From Prochlorococcus sp. AG-311-D23 (lineage in GTDB: Bacteria > Cyanobacteriota > Cyanobacteriia > PCC-6307 > Cyanobiaceae), in NCBI GenBank assembly GCA_003284445.1, contig QBVH01000004.1:17715-81714 (forward strand): a DNA stretch of 64,000 nt, given 5' to 3'. A program made the translations under genes and the position numbers. The number at the start of each line of letters is the position of its first letter. The first letter of the stretch is position 1. Below, piece after piece: positions 23,387 through 34,915 of the stretch. Below the pieces are notes generated by a model. That model saw only the letters and a list, made by a program, of their open reading frames with translations. It searched no databases and was not told the origin of the DNA.

Positions 23387-23775
23387 AAAAGATTTTCTAA
23401 ACGTTTTTTGATATCTTGGAGTTGCTCATTAGAAGATGTTTGTTCATTTAAATTATCTTGATTTTGCCAATTTCCTACTTCTAAGTTTGAAAGGGGTGGT
23501 GAAATCATAAGGCGCTCTTCATCGGATCTTGGAATAAAGCCTTTTTCAACAAAGCGTGATTCATAACCAGCTTCAACGCAAAATGCTTCAATATCAGTCC
23601 TCGTTAACTCCTCAACTGATGGTTTTGGAAAATCTTGTGCTTCTAAAAGTCCACAATATCTTTCAGCATCGTCCTTATCTTCGAACATAAGGATTACTGT
23701 CTCTCCCTTAAGTTCAAGGGAATGTATACCTTCACTTTCAGTCCCCGCTTCATACAAAAGGACATGAACTAACAT
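23383..23775 (-). CDS. DUF3110 domain protein
   Basis: MLVHVLLYEAGTESEGIHSLELKGETVILMFEDKDDAERYCGLLEAQDFP; overlaps the murQ start. Confidence 0.75.
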   Translation of the reverse strand: MLVHVLLYEAGTESEGIHSLELKGETVILMFEDKDDAERYCGLLEAQDFPKPSVEELTRTDIEAFCVEAGYESRFVEKGFIPRSDEERLMISPPLSNLEVGNWQNQDNLNEQTSSNEQLQDIKKRLENLL

Positions 23776-23831
23776 AGTAAATAAATAACCAATTTAATTA
23801 TAAATCGATAAATTGAATAAACAATATAATT

Positions 23832-24749
23832 CTAATAATTCTCCATAGATATTTCATTTAGACGTTGATATAATGCTATTTCAGAATCACTTAAATTATC
23901 AGGTAACACAATAATTATTTCAACAATTTGATCACCACGATATTCCTCGTACTCCAATCCACGTCCTCTAAGTCTTAATAGCCTTCCTGTAGATGAATTA
24001 GGGGGTACTTGTAATGTTACTGACCCATCTAAAGTTGGAATATCTACAGCGCAACCCAATAAAGCATCATGTGGAAATAATTCAAGACGATACGAAACTC
24101 TTAATCCATCAATTCTTAGACCATCATCCGTTTGTACTTTTAATTGTACAAAATGGTCGCGACAACCTATTGCAGCACCTTCTATTCGTAATCTCCATCC
24201 ATCACCTGCAAATGGCGGAGTTAAAACCTCAACAAGCGTGCCATCTTGTAACTGGATTTCTACTGAGGAACCATAAAGAGCTTGATCCGGTGTGATTTCT
24301 ACAATTGATTCTTGATCTTCATAAATTAAAGTTGGTGGTGGTGATGGTTCGCTTGTGGTAGGAATAAATTCATTAAAATTAGTTTGCGCAAAGTTTTCAT
24401 ATTCTTCTTCGGAAAGTTCTGAATATTGATCATCACTTTCCTTTTTAAAATCTGTTCTTATTCCTAATACAAGATCTATATATTCCTCATAAGTTGGAAA
24501 TCTATTATCAAAGATATCTAAATGTTTATTATTCTGTTTCTCCCATTCTCTTCTCTTTTTTGGATCGCTAAGTATCGCATAGGCTTCATTAATTAATTTA
24601 AATCTTTCTTCTGCATTGACATCATTTTTATTTAAATCAGGGTGCCACTTTCGCGCCTCTTTTCTAAATGCGGATTTAAGCTCATTAGAATCACATTCAG
24701 GAGAGACTCCTAATAGAGACCAATAATTAGGATCAACGGTAGTAGTCAT
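23832..24749 (-). CDS. DnaJ-like J-domain protein lacking a zinc-finger domain
   Basis: YWSLLGVSPECDSNELKSAFRKEARKWHPDLNKND (HPD motif) plus C-terminal substrate-binding-like regions; overlaps the dnaK 3' end. Confidence 0.88.
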   Translation of the reverse strand: MTTTVDPNYWSLLGVSPECDSNELKSAFRKEARKWHPDLNKNDVNAEERFKLINEAYAILSDPKKRREWEKQNNKHLDIFDNRFPTYEEYIDLVLGIRTDFKKESDDQYSELSEEEYENFAQTNFNEFIPTTSEPSPPPTLIYEDQESIVEITPDQALYGSSVEIQLQDGTLVEVLTPPFAGDGWRLRIEGAAIGCRDHFVQLKVQTDDGLRIDGLRVSYRLELFPHDALLGCAVDIPTLDGSVTLQVPPNSSTGRLLRLRGRGLEYEEYRGDQIVEIIIVLPDNLSDSEIALYQRLNEISMENY

Positions 24750-26733
24750 TATCCCAAGGGTCTACATCCCTTCTCCCATAATTATTATCACTATTTCTAT
24801 TTTGACCATTTTGTGAATAATCCCAAGGATCATCATCCCAGTAATCGTCTGAAAACAACTCGTCCTTTAATGATCCAAAAGTATTTTTAATCCCTTGTAT
24901 TGGATTTGTCTCTGTTTTTCTTTCTGCTGATAAGCGACGATTTAAACCAAATAATGCTTCTTGGAGAGAGCCGACTGCATATTCAAGTTCTTGCAAATCA
25001 TTATCTTGAAGCATATCTTCAACGTCCCTCATCGCAACCTCTACAGATCGTTGTTGTCTCTCTGCTCCGTAGGGTCCCAACTCAAGAGAAGCATCTCTTA
25101 GCCTCCTCTCCGCTTGAGCAACAAGTGTTAATGCATTATTTTTCTGATCAATAGAAGCACGTTTTTTTCTATCTTCAGATGCTTTTAATTTGGACTCCTC
25201 AATCAACTTATTAACTTCATTTTGATTCAAGTTTGAACCGCCAGTAACACTTACAGATTGTTTCCTCCCAGTAGTTCTATCTGTGGCACTTACTTCTAAT
25301 AAGCCATTAGCATCAATATCAAAAGCCACCTGAACTTGAGGAACTCCTCTTGGGGCCGGAGGAATACCAGATAATCTGAATTTTCCAAGTGATTTGTTGT
25401 CTGAGGCCATTTGCCGCTCTCCTTGCCAAATATGAATTTCAACTGATGATTGGTTTGAGGCAGATGTACTAAAAACGTCGGATTGTCTTACTGGTATCGA
25501 GGTATTACGTGGAATTAGAACTTTCATTAAACCACCAACAGTTTCTAGTCCTAACGAAAGAGGTGTGACGTCATTCAACAAAAGGTCTCTTAACTCTCCC
25601 GAAAGAATCCCCCCTTGAATTGCCGCACCAATAGCAACAACTTCATCAGGGTTAACAGATTGACAAGGTGGATTTGGAACTAATGTTTTAACTAATTGCT
25701 TTACCATTGGCATACGCGTACTTCCACCGACAAGAACAACTTCATCAATGTCCTCAGGATTCCAACCTGAATCATCAATAACAGTATTAACAGGCTCAAA
25801 TAATCTATCTAAAAGGTCATTGCAAAGACTCTCGTACTTTTTTCTACTCAGGGTAGTTTCTATATGTAATGGACCATCTTTTCCTGTAGAAATAAAAGGC
25901 AGTGAAATTGGTGTGATTTGAACACCAGAAAGTTCTTGTTTAGCTTTCTCAGAAGCTTCAGTAAGTCTTTGCAATGATTGCCTATCTCTTCTTAGGTCTA
26001 TTTTATTTTTTTCTAAAAAATCCTCAGCGAGCCAATCAACAATTCTTTGATCAAAATCATTACCACCCAATTGTGTATCACCTGAAGTTGCCTTTACATC
26101 AAAAACACCATTAGAAATGGACATCAATGAGACATCAAATGTGCCTCCACCTAAATCAAAAACCAAAACTTTTCTAGAAGAGCTTTTATCAAATCCATAC
26201 GCAAGAGCTGCGGATGTTGGTTCATTTAAAATCCTTTCAACAGAGATGCCAGCCAAAATTGCAGCATCGCGTGTGGCTTGTCTTTGTGAATCGTTGAAAT
26301 AAGCGGGAACAGTTACTACAGCAGCATCAACGTTTTCTCCTAAATAGGTTTCAGCGTCATCTATTAATTTCCTAATAATATTTCCAATAAGTTCTTCAGG
26401 TGCATATTCCCTTTTTGTTATTGGAGAGGTAATTCGAACATTGCCCTGATCATTTGAGCGGACGCTGTAGGGGACTAAAAGGCTTGTTTCCTCAAGCTCA
26501 TCCCATGCTCTACCAACAAATCTTTTTAAATTGGAAAAAGTGTTTTTGGGATTAAGTACTAATTGCCTTCTAGCAAGTTGACCAACTAATAGTTCAGATT
26601 CCTTGGTAAAGCCAACAACTGATGGCGTAGTTCTTGCACCTTCAGCACTAGCAATAACAACAGGCCTACCAGCCTCCAAGACCGCAACAACGGAATTAGT
26701 CGTTCCCAAGTCAATGCCAACTATTCTCCCCAT
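24733..26733 (-). CDS. dnaK: Molecular chaperone DnaK (Hsp70)
   Basis: 666 aa; [39 protein letters not shown]. Confidence 0.97.
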   Translation of the reverse strand: MGRIVGIDLGTTNSVVAVLEAGRPVVIASAEGARTTPSVVGFTKESELLVGQLARRQLVLNPKNTFSNLKRFVGRAWDELEETSLLVPYSVRSNDQGNVRITSPITKREYAPEELIGNIIRKLIDDAETYLGENVDAAVVTVPAYFNDSQRQATRDAAILAGISVERILNEPTSAALAYGFDKSSSRKVLVFDLGGGTFDVSLMSISNGVFDVKATSGDTQLGGNDFDQRIVDWLAEDFLEKNKIDLRRDRQSLQRLTEASEKAKQELSGVQITPISLPFISTGKDGPLHIETTLSRKKYESLCNDLLDRLFEPVNTVIDDSGWNPEDIDEVVLVGGSTRMPMVKQLVKTLVPNPPCQSVNPDEVVAIGAAIQGGILSGELRDLLLNDVTPLSLGLETVGGLMKVLIPRNTSIPVRQSDVFSTSASNQSSVEIHIWQGERQMASDNKSLGKFRLSGIPPAPRGVPQVQVAFDIDANGLLEVSATDRTTGRKQSVSVTGGSNLNQNEVNKLIEESKLKASEDRKKRASIDQKNNALTLVAQAERRLRDASLELGPYGAERQQRSVEVAMRDVEDMLQDNDLQELEYAVGSLQEALFGLNRRLSAERKTETNPIQGIKNTFGSLKDELFSDDYWDDDPWDYSQNGQNRNSDNNYGRRDVDPWDNDYYR

Positions 26734-26871
26734 GGCAATACTTATTTAAGCCCCACAGTAACTAGCATTTAAAGGTATTCAATACTTATTATGTACCCTT
26801 CAACACTTAAAGCCAATCATTAACCCTATCTTAGTGAAAAATTTGAAATTAGATATAGATTCAGAATGTAA

Positions 26872-27834
26872 ATGCTTTTGCGCGTGGACAAAGCAACTAC
26901 ATCAAAATATTTACTAAAGATAAGACCAACTTCAGAGAGGTTGGTAGATATTGGTTTTAAAAATATTGTTGTTGCAATGGCTTCAATGGTAGCAATAGTA
27001 CTTTTTTCAATATTTGCAGTTGTTTACTATGAATCAACTGAATCGATTTCAAGGTATGGACTAAGGTTTCTTTTTAGCTCTGCTTGGAATCCAGTTACAG
27101 ATGAATACGGTGCATTAACAGCTATTTATGGAACCCTTTTTACATCGATTGCTTCATTATTAATTGCTATTCCGTTGGGTGTAGGCACTGCAATATTTAT
27201 AACTGAAAATATAATTCCCAAATACATAAGAGATGTAATTGGAATTATGGTTGAGCTCTTAGCTGCTATTCCATCAGTGGTTCTAGGACTATGGGCAGTA
27301 TTTATTATGGAACCTTTTATAAGACCATTTTTGAACTTAATTTACGAACTATTTGGTTTTATACCCTTTTTTGGCACACAACCACTTGGGGCTGGAATGA
27401 TGCCAGCGATATTAATACTTGTTGTAATGATATTGCCTATAATTACATCTATTTCAAAAGATTCACTAAATCAAGTTCCATCTAAACTTAGGGAAGCTGC
27501 CTATGGAATAGGAGCGTCAAGATGGACAACAGTTTTTAAAGTCATTATTCCAGCCGCAATTTCTGGGATAACAGGAGGAGTTTTACTAGCTCTAGGAAGA
27601 GCAATGGGTGAGACAATGGCGGTCACAATGATTATTGGGAATTCAAATAACTTTAGTTGGTCAATATTTGCTCCTTCATATACAATTTCATCAATGCTTG
27701 CAAATCAATTTGGGGAGGCAGATGGAAGCCAAGTTTCATCTCTAATGTATGCAGCATTAATCCTAATGATACTAACATTAATGGTTAATGTATTTGCCCA
27801 GTGGATTGTAAAAAAATTAAGCTTAAAATACTAA
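26872..27834 (+). CDS. pstC: Phosphate ABC transporter permease PstC
   Basis: LIAIPLGVGTAIFITE; LLAAIPSVVLGLWAVF; LGRAMGETMAVTMIIGN. Confidence 0.93.
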   Translation: MLLRVDKATTSKYLLKIRPTSERLVDIGFKNIVVAMASMVAIVLFSIFAVVYYESTESISRYGLRFLFSSAWNPVTDEYGALTAIYGTLFTSIASLLIAIPLGVGTAIFITENIIPKYIRDVIGIMVELLAAIPSVVLGLWAVFIMEPFIRPFLNLIYELFGFIPFFGTQPLGAGMMPAILILVVMILPIITSISKDSLNQVPSKLREAAYGIGASRWTTVFKVIIPAAISGITGGVLLALGRAMGETMAVTMIIGNSNNFSWSIFAPSYTISSMLANQFGEADGSQVSSLMYAALILMILTLMVNVFAQWIVKKLSLKY

Positions 27835-27837
27835 TAT

Positions 27838-28752
27838 ATGAATTACTCTTCTAAAAAATCTCTAACTTTTAATCCATCTTTAACTAGAAATATTGGGAAT
27901 AAAGCATTAACTATAACTTCTGCCTTTTTCGCTTTCATTTCAATACTTCCTTTAATATTAGTTATAAGCTATGTATTAATTAAAGGTGGAAGTTATATAA
28001 ACTTAGACACCTTAATCCTTGAACCTGAGCCACCAGGAGATGATCTTCTGTCCGCTGGAGGTATTGGGCCAGCCATAACTGGAACATTTATAATGACAAT
28101 AATTGCTTCAATTATATCTATACCTGTTGGTGTGGGAGCAGGGGTTTACCTTGCTGAATATTCTAAGTCTGGAAGATTTGCTAATTTTGTTAGATTTGGA
28201 TCTAATGTACTTGCAGGAGTTCCCTCAATAATTGCTGGTGTATTTATATACGCAATAATTGTATCTACAAAAATATTATTTGGATCAATGTTTAGTGGTA
28301 TTGCAGGGGGCATTTCTCTATCAATTCTAATGTTGCCAACAATAATTAAAACAACTGATGAAGCCTTAAAATTAGTGCCTGATACTTTAAGAAGAGCCGC
28401 CTTGGGTATTGGTGCATCTAAATTTACAATGATATCTAATATCACATTACCATCGGCATTTACTTCCATATCTACGGGTATACTTTTAGCAATTGCGAGG
28501 GCTGCAGGCGAGACAGCTCCATTGATATTTACGGCATTGTTTTCTAGATATTACATAACAAGTATTGATGATCTTTTCTATGAAATGGGATCGTTATCAG
28601 TACTAATATATAATTTTGCTCTTGAACCATATGAAGCACAAAATCAATTAGCATGGGCAGCATCCTTTATATTAGTTGTTGTACTTTTAAGCTTAAATAT
28701 ACTTTCAAGATGGATAGGAACACTTGGTGCTTTTTCAAAAAACAAAGTATAA
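27838..28752 (+). CDS. pstA: Phosphate ABC transporter permease PstA
   Basis: [56 protein letters not shown]. Confidence 0.94.
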   Translation: MNYSSKKSLTFNPSLTRNIGNKALTITSAFFAFISILPLILVISYVLIKGGSYINLDTLILEPEPPGDDLLSAGGIGPAITGTFIMTIIASIISIPVGVGAGVYLAEYSKSGRFANFVRFGSNVLAGVPSIIAGVFIYAIIVSTKILFGSMFSGIAGGISLSILMLPTIIKTTDEALKLVPDTLRRAALGIGASKFTMISNITLPSAFTSISTGILLAIARAAGETAPLIFTALFSRYYITSIDDLFYEMGSLSVLIYNFALEPYEAQNQLAWAASFILVVVLLSLNILSRWIGTLGAFSKNKV

Positions 28753-28754
28753 TT

Positions 28755-29603
28755 ATGAACATAGTAAATAATAAAATGATTGATAAATTAAGTCCAAAAA
28801 ACAAAAAGTCACCAAATGTCCCTAATATTTCTGTTTCCTTAGATAATGTTTCGATTAAATATGGAAATTCACTTGCTGTTAAAAATATCTTTTGCGATAT
28901 AAAAAAAAATCAAGTTACCTCTTTTATCGGTCCTTCAGGGTGTGGAAAATCAACAGTTATTAGAGCAATAAATCGTATGAACGATTTAATTGAAGGTTGT
29001 AAATTATCTGGTAGTGTAATTTTTGAAGGTACAGATATATATGCAGAAGATATAGATCCAGTTGAAGTTAGAAGAAGAATTGGAATGGTATTCCAGCAAC
29101 CTAATCCTTTTCCAAAAAGTATTTACGAAAATATTGCCTTCGGAGCTAGAGTAAATGGTTACAGAGGTGACATGGATCAATTAGTAGAGGAATCACTTAT
29201 CAAGGCAGCCGTATGGGATGAATGCAAGGATAAATTAAACGAAAGTGGTTATTCATTATCTGGAGGGCAACAACAAAGATTATGTATTGCGAGAACAATC
29301 GCAATCGAGCCAGATGTGATTTTAATGGATGAACCATGCTCAGCACTTGATCCATTATCTACTTTAAAAATTGAAGAGACAATACATGAATTAAAGAAAA
29401 ATTTTACAATTGTTATTGTTACTCACAATATGCAACAAGCTAATAGGGTCAGTGATTTTACAGCATTCTTTAATACAGAAAAGAAAGGGAAAGATCTTGG
29501 AGGAAAAGTAGGTTTTTTAGTTGAATTTAGTAAAACAAAAAATATGTTCAATTCACCAAAACAAAAATCAACTCAAGACTACATTTCTGGAAAATTTGGA
29601 TAG
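28755..29603 (+). CDS. pstB: Phosphate ABC transporter ATP-binding protein PstB
   Basis: Walker [42 protein letters not shown] at 28755 preferred over the track start 28653, which overlaps pstA. Confidence 0.96.
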   Translation: MNIVNNKMIDKLSPKNKKSPNVPNISVSLDNVSIKYGNSLAVKNIFCDIKKNQVTSFIGPSGCGKSTVIRAINRMNDLIEGCKLSGSVIFEGTDIYAEDIDPVEVRRRIGMVFQQPNPFPKSIYENIAFGARVNGYRGDMDQLVEESLIKAAVWDECKDKLNESGYSLSGGQQQRLCIARTIAIEPDVILMDEPCSALDPLSTLKIEETIHELKKNFTIVIVTHNMQQANRVSDFTAFFNTEKKGKDLGGKVGFLVEFSKTKNMFNSPKQKSTQDYISGKFG

Positions 29604-29641
29604 TTTACAGGTCCTTTTATAGTAAAAACAGCCCTAGGGAC

Positions 29642-29727
29642 GGAGAGAGAGGGATTCGAACCCTCGATAGGGTTGCCCCCATACAGCATTTCCAGTGCTG
29701 CGCCTTCAACCACTCGGCCACCTCTCC
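29642..29727 (-). tRNA. tRNA-Ser (anticodon GGA)
   Basis: Minus strand GGAGAGGTGGCCGAGTGGTTGAAGGCGCAGCACTGGAAATGCTG...GGTTCGAATCCCTCTCTCTCC: 7-bp acceptor stem, GGA anticodon, long variable arm, TTCGAAT T-loop; CCA not encoded. Confidence 0.96.
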
Positions 29728-29767
29728 TTAAATTCAGCAATTAAATCTTTTCAATTGCTGAATTTAA
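29728..29767. repeat. Perfect 15-bp inverted repeat with 10-nt spacer abutting the 5' end of tRNA-Ser
   Basis: TTAAATTCAGCAATT (29728-29742) / AATTGCTGAATTTAA (29753-29767). Confidence 0.9.
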
Positions 29768-29941
29768 ATATATACCACAAAAGAGCTCTTCTTAAAAATT
29801 TAAATTTCGAATTTACTTATTAAATATATTTACAATAAACAAGGTCCTATTAACAATTAACGTGTTAACTAAAATAAATTGATTTAAAGATAAATAAAAT
29901 CTTTCAATCGTAGATGATTAAAATAATTAAAAATATTAACT

Positions 29942-30808
29942 ATGATAATTCCATCTTGTAAAACCGCAGCATTGAATGCAGGTTTAAGTAAAGATGAAAT
30001 CAATAAATTACTAGAAATTGCCAAGCAGGCCGCAGAGAGAGGGGGAGCATCGCTAATGAATAATTATGGAAGGATTAAAACGATAAAATGTAAGGGAACC
30101 GCTGGAGATCTTGTTACAAATGCAGATATAGAATGTGAAAAAATAATAATAGATTATTTAGAAAAAGAGAGTCCTAACATTTCTATTCTTGCAGAAGAAA
30201 GTGGATATAAGTTTAAGGATGGTGAATTAAAATGGTGTATAGACCCTCTTGATGGGACAACAAACTATGCCCATGGATATCCATTTTTTGCAACTTCAAT
30301 AGGTTTAATTTGGAATAGCAATCCAATATTGGGAGCAATATCAGTACCTTCGTTGAATGAAATTTATTATGCATCTCCAGAACATGGATCATTTTGTAAT
30401 GGCGATAAAATAAATGTAACTGACACAAATTCCTTATCTGATTCACTCTTAGTTACAGGTTTCGCATATGACAGACGAGAAGTATTAGATAATAATTATT
30501 CAGAATTTTGTTGGCTAACTCATCTTACCCATGGGGTAAGAAGAGGAGGAGCAGCTGCTGTAGATCTCGCATTTGTAGCCTCAGGTAAAGTAGATGGTTT
30601 TTGGGAACGTGGACTTGCAAAATGGGACATGGCAGCAGGAGTACCACTAGTTGAAATGGCTGGTGGAATAGTATCCAATTATCCTTCCGGAGATTTTGAT
30701 CTGGATACCGGCAGAATTCTTGCTTGTAATCCAAAGATACAAAGTGAGCTCATAAAAGAACTTGAAAAAATTAAACCATTACCCCCTACCTCTTATGGTG
30801 GAAAATAG
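29942..30808 (+). CDS. Inositol monophosphatase family protein
   Basis: AEESG; WCIDPLDGTTNYAHGYPFF; KWDMAAGVPLVEMAGG. Confidence 0.93.
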   Translation: MIIPSCKTAALNAGLSKDEINKLLEIAKQAAERGGASLMNNYGRIKTIKCKGTAGDLVTNADIECEKIIIDYLEKESPNISILAEESGYKFKDGELKWCIDPLDGTTNYAHGYPFFATSIGLIWNSNPILGAISVPSLNEIYYASPEHGSFCNGDKINVTDTNSLSDSLLVTGFAYDRREVLDNNYSEFCWLTHLTHGVRRGGAAAVDLAFVASGKVDGFWERGLAKWDMAAGVPLVEMAGGIVSNYPSGDFDLDTGRILACNPKIQSELIKELEKIKPLPPTSYGGK

Positions 30809-30850
30809 TTCTAATTTATGTGATCCTTAAGTAATAAAAAGATTAAAATA

Positions 30851-32026
30851 ATGACATTGCAACCTGCCTCGGGTGCGCGCGACTTAAATCCTCAGCAAGT
30901 AAGAAAGAACCACCTCATTGCATCAAAACTTTCCTCTTTATATCAACTATGGGGATACGAGCGAATATCACCGCCGCATATTGAACGTCTAGACACACTT
31001 ATGGCAGCTGGTGGTATTTCGAACAATGAAATACTAAAAATCGTTTCTGATGAACCTCTTGGATTAAGACCTGAAATAACAGCGTCAATTGTTAGAGCTG
31101 CATCAACTAGATTTAATAAATATGAAAGGCCACTTCGTTTTTGGTCAACAGGAACTTCATTCAAATGCAATCAAAGCATTGATGGTGGTATTGATATTGA
31201 AGAGTCATTTCAAAGCGGAGTTGAATTAATAGGAACTAAAGCTATTAATGCAGAAATAGAACTTCTATCTCTGCTCATCCAATCATTGGAAATAATTGAA
31301 ATAGATCATAAGCATGAAATGACATTGCTTATTGGGAATACTTATCTATTGGAACTTATTTTAAGCTCATTTGATTCGGCCCAAATAGACCAAATAAAAA
31401 GTATTCTGAGCGATCTTGATTACATAGCATTGAGTACTCTTGATGTAAAAGATGAACAAAGAATGTTTATAAGAAACATCATGAATATGAGAGGAACACC
31501 AGAAAAAGTATTAACAAATCTAAAAAAAATATATGGCTCGAATTCTTACATTGATAACCTAAAGGAATTATTTACTATTATTGAACCATTAGCTAAAGAG
31601 AAAGGTATAGAAGTACAACTAGATCCTACATTAGGAACCAAATACAAATTATATAGTGGGTTAACATTTTCTCTTGTTTCATCATCATTAAGTGCACCTA
31701 TTATAATTGCTAAAGGTGGTAGATATGATGATTTAGTAGAAAAATTTAGTTCAAGCGATCATAATTGCTTCGGAATCGGTTTTAGTATTAGTATTGATAA
31801 AGTAAGGGAATTAGTCACCTCTAACATCGAAAATCGTGACAATAGTGAAAAAGTTTTAATCGCATATAAGCAAAGTACTAGTTTATATAAAGCATTAAAA
31901 CAACAAAAGCAATGGCATGATAAGGGTATTATTTCTGTAATTTCACAGGAACCTCTAAAGACAAATGAGGCAATAAATCAACTTTTAAAATCCAATAGAT
32001 GTACTAAAGTTGAGTGGATAGATTGA
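30851..32026 (+). CDS. hisZ: ATP phosphoribosyltransferase regulatory subunit HisZ
   Basis: HisRS-like class II core (GARDLNPQQVRKNHLIASKLSSLYQLWGYERISPP; LRPEITASIVRAAST) without an anticodon-binding domain. Confidence 0.87.
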   Translation: MTLQPASGARDLNPQQVRKNHLIASKLSSLYQLWGYERISPPHIERLDTLMAAGGISNNEILKIVSDEPLGLRPEITASIVRAASTRFNKYERPLRFWSTGTSFKCNQSIDGGIDIEESFQSGVELIGTKAINAEIELLSLLIQSLEIIEIDHKHEMTLLIGNTYLLELILSSFDSAQIDQIKSILSDLDYIALSTLDVKDEQRMFIRNIMNMRGTPEKVLTNLKKIYGSNSYIDNLKELFTIIEPLAKEKGIEVQLDPTLGTKYKLYSGLTFSLVSSSLSAPIIIAKGGRYDDLVEKFSSSDHNCFGIGFSISIDKVRELVTSNIENRDNSEKVLIAYKQSTSLYKALKQQKQWHDKGIISVISQEPLKTNEAINQLLKSNRCTKVEWID

Positions 32027-32156
32027 TATAAATCACCTATATCTTTATAATAATTGTCAGGGATCGATAACTATTGAACTGTAATCAATAACACTTTAGC
32101 ATTTAATGCCTAAATGGAAATTTGTATCGCTATGATGATAAAAATTTAGATAAGTC

Positions 32157-34061
32157 ATGCCAGTTAAAGAAGAAGGAACTATTCTTATTCACACAGAAAA
32201 TATATTTCCAATAATAAAGAAGGCAGTCTATTCAGATCATGAAATATTTATCAGAGAGCTAATAAGTAACTCGGTTGATGCAATCAAGAAAAGGAAGATG
32301 GCCGCCTTTGCAGGAGATTGTGTCGCTGCTGACGATGAAAACATAAAAATTTCGATTGACAGGGAAAAAAAGACATTGACCATTAGTGACAATGGAATAG
32401 GAATGACTAGTGATGAAATTAAAAAATATATTAATCAAGTAGCCTTCTCCAGTGCAGAAGAATTTCTTGAAAAATATAAACAACCTGATGATGGATTTAT
32501 TGGTCATTTTGGACTCGGTTTTTATTCAAGTTTTATGGTTGCAGAAGAAGTTGAAATAATAACTAAATCAGCAAAAAATGATTCACAAGCTATTCAATGG
32601 AAATGTAATGGCTCTCCTCAATATTCACTTGATGAATCAGATAAAGATGAGATAGGTACAGATATTATTCTACATTTAATGGAAGAAGAAATAGAATATA
32701 TTGAACCAAGCAGGATTAAAACATTAATTAAAAAATATTGTGATTTCATGCCTATTGAAATCTCACTAGATGATGAAGTTATTAATAAAATGAATCCACC
32801 CTGGAGAGAAAGCAAACAAAATCTTAAAGACGAAGATTATATTGAACTCTATAAATATCTCTATCCCTTTCAAGGTGAACCTCTTTTATGGGTTCACCTA
32901 AATACTGACTATCCATACAATTTGCAAGGGATATTATATTTCCCAAAGATAAGTGGTAGAGCAGATTGGGAAAGTGGTGAAATCAAATTATTTTGTAATC
33001 AGGTCTTTGTTAGCGATTCAATTAAAGAAATAGTTCCTAGATATTTATTACCTTTGAGGGGGGTAATAGATTCACCAGATATTCCCTTAAATGTAAGCAG
33101 AAGTGCATTACAATCAGACAGAAGAGTTAAATCTATCGGTAACTTTATTGCTAAGAAATTAGCCGATAAGCTTAAAACATTAAAGAAAGATGAAAACCAA
33201 TTTTATGCTGATATTTGGGACTCAATAGCCCCCTTTATTAAAATAGGAGCTATGGAAGATGAGAAATTTGCCGAGCAAGTAAAAGATATAATTTTATATT
33301 CAACTACAAAAAATACTTCAGAAGATAATGATGACACAAACGAACTTGTAAAATCTGGCTCAAAAACTTTTACCACTCTTGATGGTTATAAAAATAGGTT
33401 AACTGATGAGAATAAAAAGATTTTATATTCAACCGATGAAGTCTCTCAATCGACAGCACTCAATATGTGGACTTCACAAGGCAAAGAAGTTTTAAAACTT
33501 GATACTGTTATTGATACTCAATTTATTCCTTGGTTAGAGGAAAAAAATAAGGAAATAAATTTTGTAAGAGTTGATTCAGAACTTGATGAAAGTATTAAAG
33601 ATGATTCGCCTGAGATCGCAGATAAAGATGGAAATACTAAGTCAGAAACACTTAAAAAGATTATTAGTTCAGCTTTAAACAATGAAAAAGTCACAGTACA
33701 AATACAGAATCTGAAAGGTGATAATTCACCACCTTCATTAATATTATTACCAGAACAAATGAGAAGAATAAATGATATAACAGCATTGATGGAACAGAAA
33801 CTGCCTGGACTTCCCGAATATCATAATTTGATAGTCAATTCAAACCACCCACTTATTCAAGGATTACTCAAGCTAAATTCTAACCAAATAGTTATTGAAG
33901 GATCTAGCAAATCAGAGGAAGGGCAATTAGCTAGCGACATCGCTATCCATGTTTATGAGATGGCAAAACTGTCAATTGGAGGTCTTGAAAACAAGGATAT
34001 TGCAGCTTTTCAAACTAGAAATGCCGAGCTGTTAGGGAAATTAATGAAAAATTTCGTATAA
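32157..34061 (+). CDS. htpG: Molecular chaperone HtpG (Hsp90)
   Basis: 634 aa; FIRELISNSVDAIKKRK; DNGIGMTSDEI; GFIGHFGLGFYSSFMVA. Confidence 0.96.
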   Translation: MPVKEEGTILIHTENIFPIIKKAVYSDHEIFIRELISNSVDAIKKRKMAAFAGDCVAADDENIKISIDREKKTLTISDNGIGMTSDEIKKYINQVAFSSAEEFLEKYKQPDDGFIGHFGLGFYSSFMVAEEVEIITKSAKNDSQAIQWKCNGSPQYSLDESDKDEIGTDIILHLMEEEIEYIEPSRIKTLIKKYCDFMPIEISLDDEVINKMNPPWRESKQNLKDEDYIELYKYLYPFQGEPLLWVHLNTDYPYNLQGILYFPKISGRADWESGEIKLFCNQVFVSDSIKEIVPRYLLPLRGVIDSPDIPLNVSRSALQSDRRVKSIGNFIAKKLADKLKTLKKDENQFYADIWDSIAPFIKIGAMEDEKFAEQVKDIILYSTTKNTSEDNDDTNELVKSGSKTFTTLDGYKNRLTDENKKILYSTDEVSQSTALNMWTSQGKEVLKLDTVIDTQFIPWLEEKNKEINFVRVDSELDESIKDDSPEIADKDGNTKSETLKKIISSALNNEKVTVQIQNLKGDNSPPSLILLPEQMRRINDITALMEQKLPGLPEYHNLIVNSNHPLIQGLLKLNSNQIVIEGSSKSEEGQLASDIAIHVYEMAKLSIGGLENKDIAAFQTRNAELLGKLMKNFV

Positions 34062-34106
34062 ACTCAACCTCATTTGATAGAATAAACAAAAGAGTAAGAT
34101 TAAAAA

Positions 34107-34343
34107 ATGTCTAGAGTTTGCCAACTTACAGGCACAAGGGCTAACAACGGAATGTCTGTAAGCCATTCCCATATTAGAACTAAAAAATTACAGCAAGCTA
34201 ATTTGCAGCAGCGTAGATTGTGGTGGGAAGAAGAAAGCAAATGGATAAACATAAGAGTAACGACAAGAGCATTAAAAACAATCCAAAAAAAGGGACTAGG
34301 AAATTATGCAAAGTCATTAGGGGTTGATTTAAACAAACTATAA
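34107..34343 (+). CDS. rpmB: 50S ribosomal protein L28
   Basis: [27 protein letters not shown]. Confidence 0.97.
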   Translation: MSRVCQLTGTRANNGMSVSHSHIRTKKLQQANLQQRRLWWEEESKWINIRVTTRALKTIQKKGLGNYAKSLGVDLNKL

Positions 34344-34360
34344 ATTTGATTTTGTATCAA

Positions 34361-34915
34361 ATGAAAAGAAGTGAATTTATAAAAAATTTTTTTTTATTTT
34401 CTAGTATTTTGTTCATTAAGCCTTCAAGAATATTTGCAAGTATAAATTCAGTTTCGCTGGGCAAAAAGGCACCGAATTTTTTGTTGAATGGATATAGCAA
34501 AAACAGCCCTAATAAAAAGCAATGGTCATTGGATGATTTTTCTTCAAAATGGTTAGTTTTATATTTTTATCCTAAAGATTTCTCAAGTGGTTGTACCTTG
34601 CAGGCGAAAAATTTTCAGGATAATCTTTCTAAATATAATAAAATCAATGCATCAATAGTTGGCATAAGTGCAGATAGTGAAGAAGAGCACGAATCATTTT
34701 GTACATCAGAAAAACTTGGATATACATTATTATCAGATGCAAATTCAGAAGTTAGTAAGTTATACGATTCATGGTTAGATCCTTATTCAAAAAGAAATAC
34801 ATTTCTGATCAACCCAGAAGGTATAGTTGTTTACAAATGGATCGGAGTAAGACCTCTTGGTCATGCTCAAGAAGTTTTAGAAGAACTCATTAAGCAACAA
34901 AAAATATATGCATGA
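34361..34915 (+). CDS. Peroxiredoxin, PrxQ/BCP-like, with hydrophobic N-terminus
   Basis: LGKKAPNFLL, LVLYFYPKDFSSGCTLQAKNF, VGISADSEEEHESFC, NTFLINPEG. ATG 34361 preferred over the track TTG at 34346. Confidence 0.88.
   Translation: MKRSEFIKNFFLFSSILFIKPSRIFASINSVSLGKKAPNFLLNGYSKNSPNKKQWSLDDFSSKWLVLYFYPKDFSSGCTLQAKNFQDNLSKYNKINASIVGISADSEEEHESFCTSEKLGYTLLSDANSEVSKLYDSWLDPYSKRNTFLINPEGIVVYKWIGVRPLGHAQEVLEELIKQQKIYA

Noticed and set aside
24014-25154. Plus-strand ORFs opposite the dnaJ-like gene and dnaK
   Set aside because: Antisense to well-supported chaperone frames; no start context or motif support.
28653-28754. N-terminal extension of PstB in the ORF track
   Set aside because: Overlaps pstA; ATG 28755 gives a normal PstB start.
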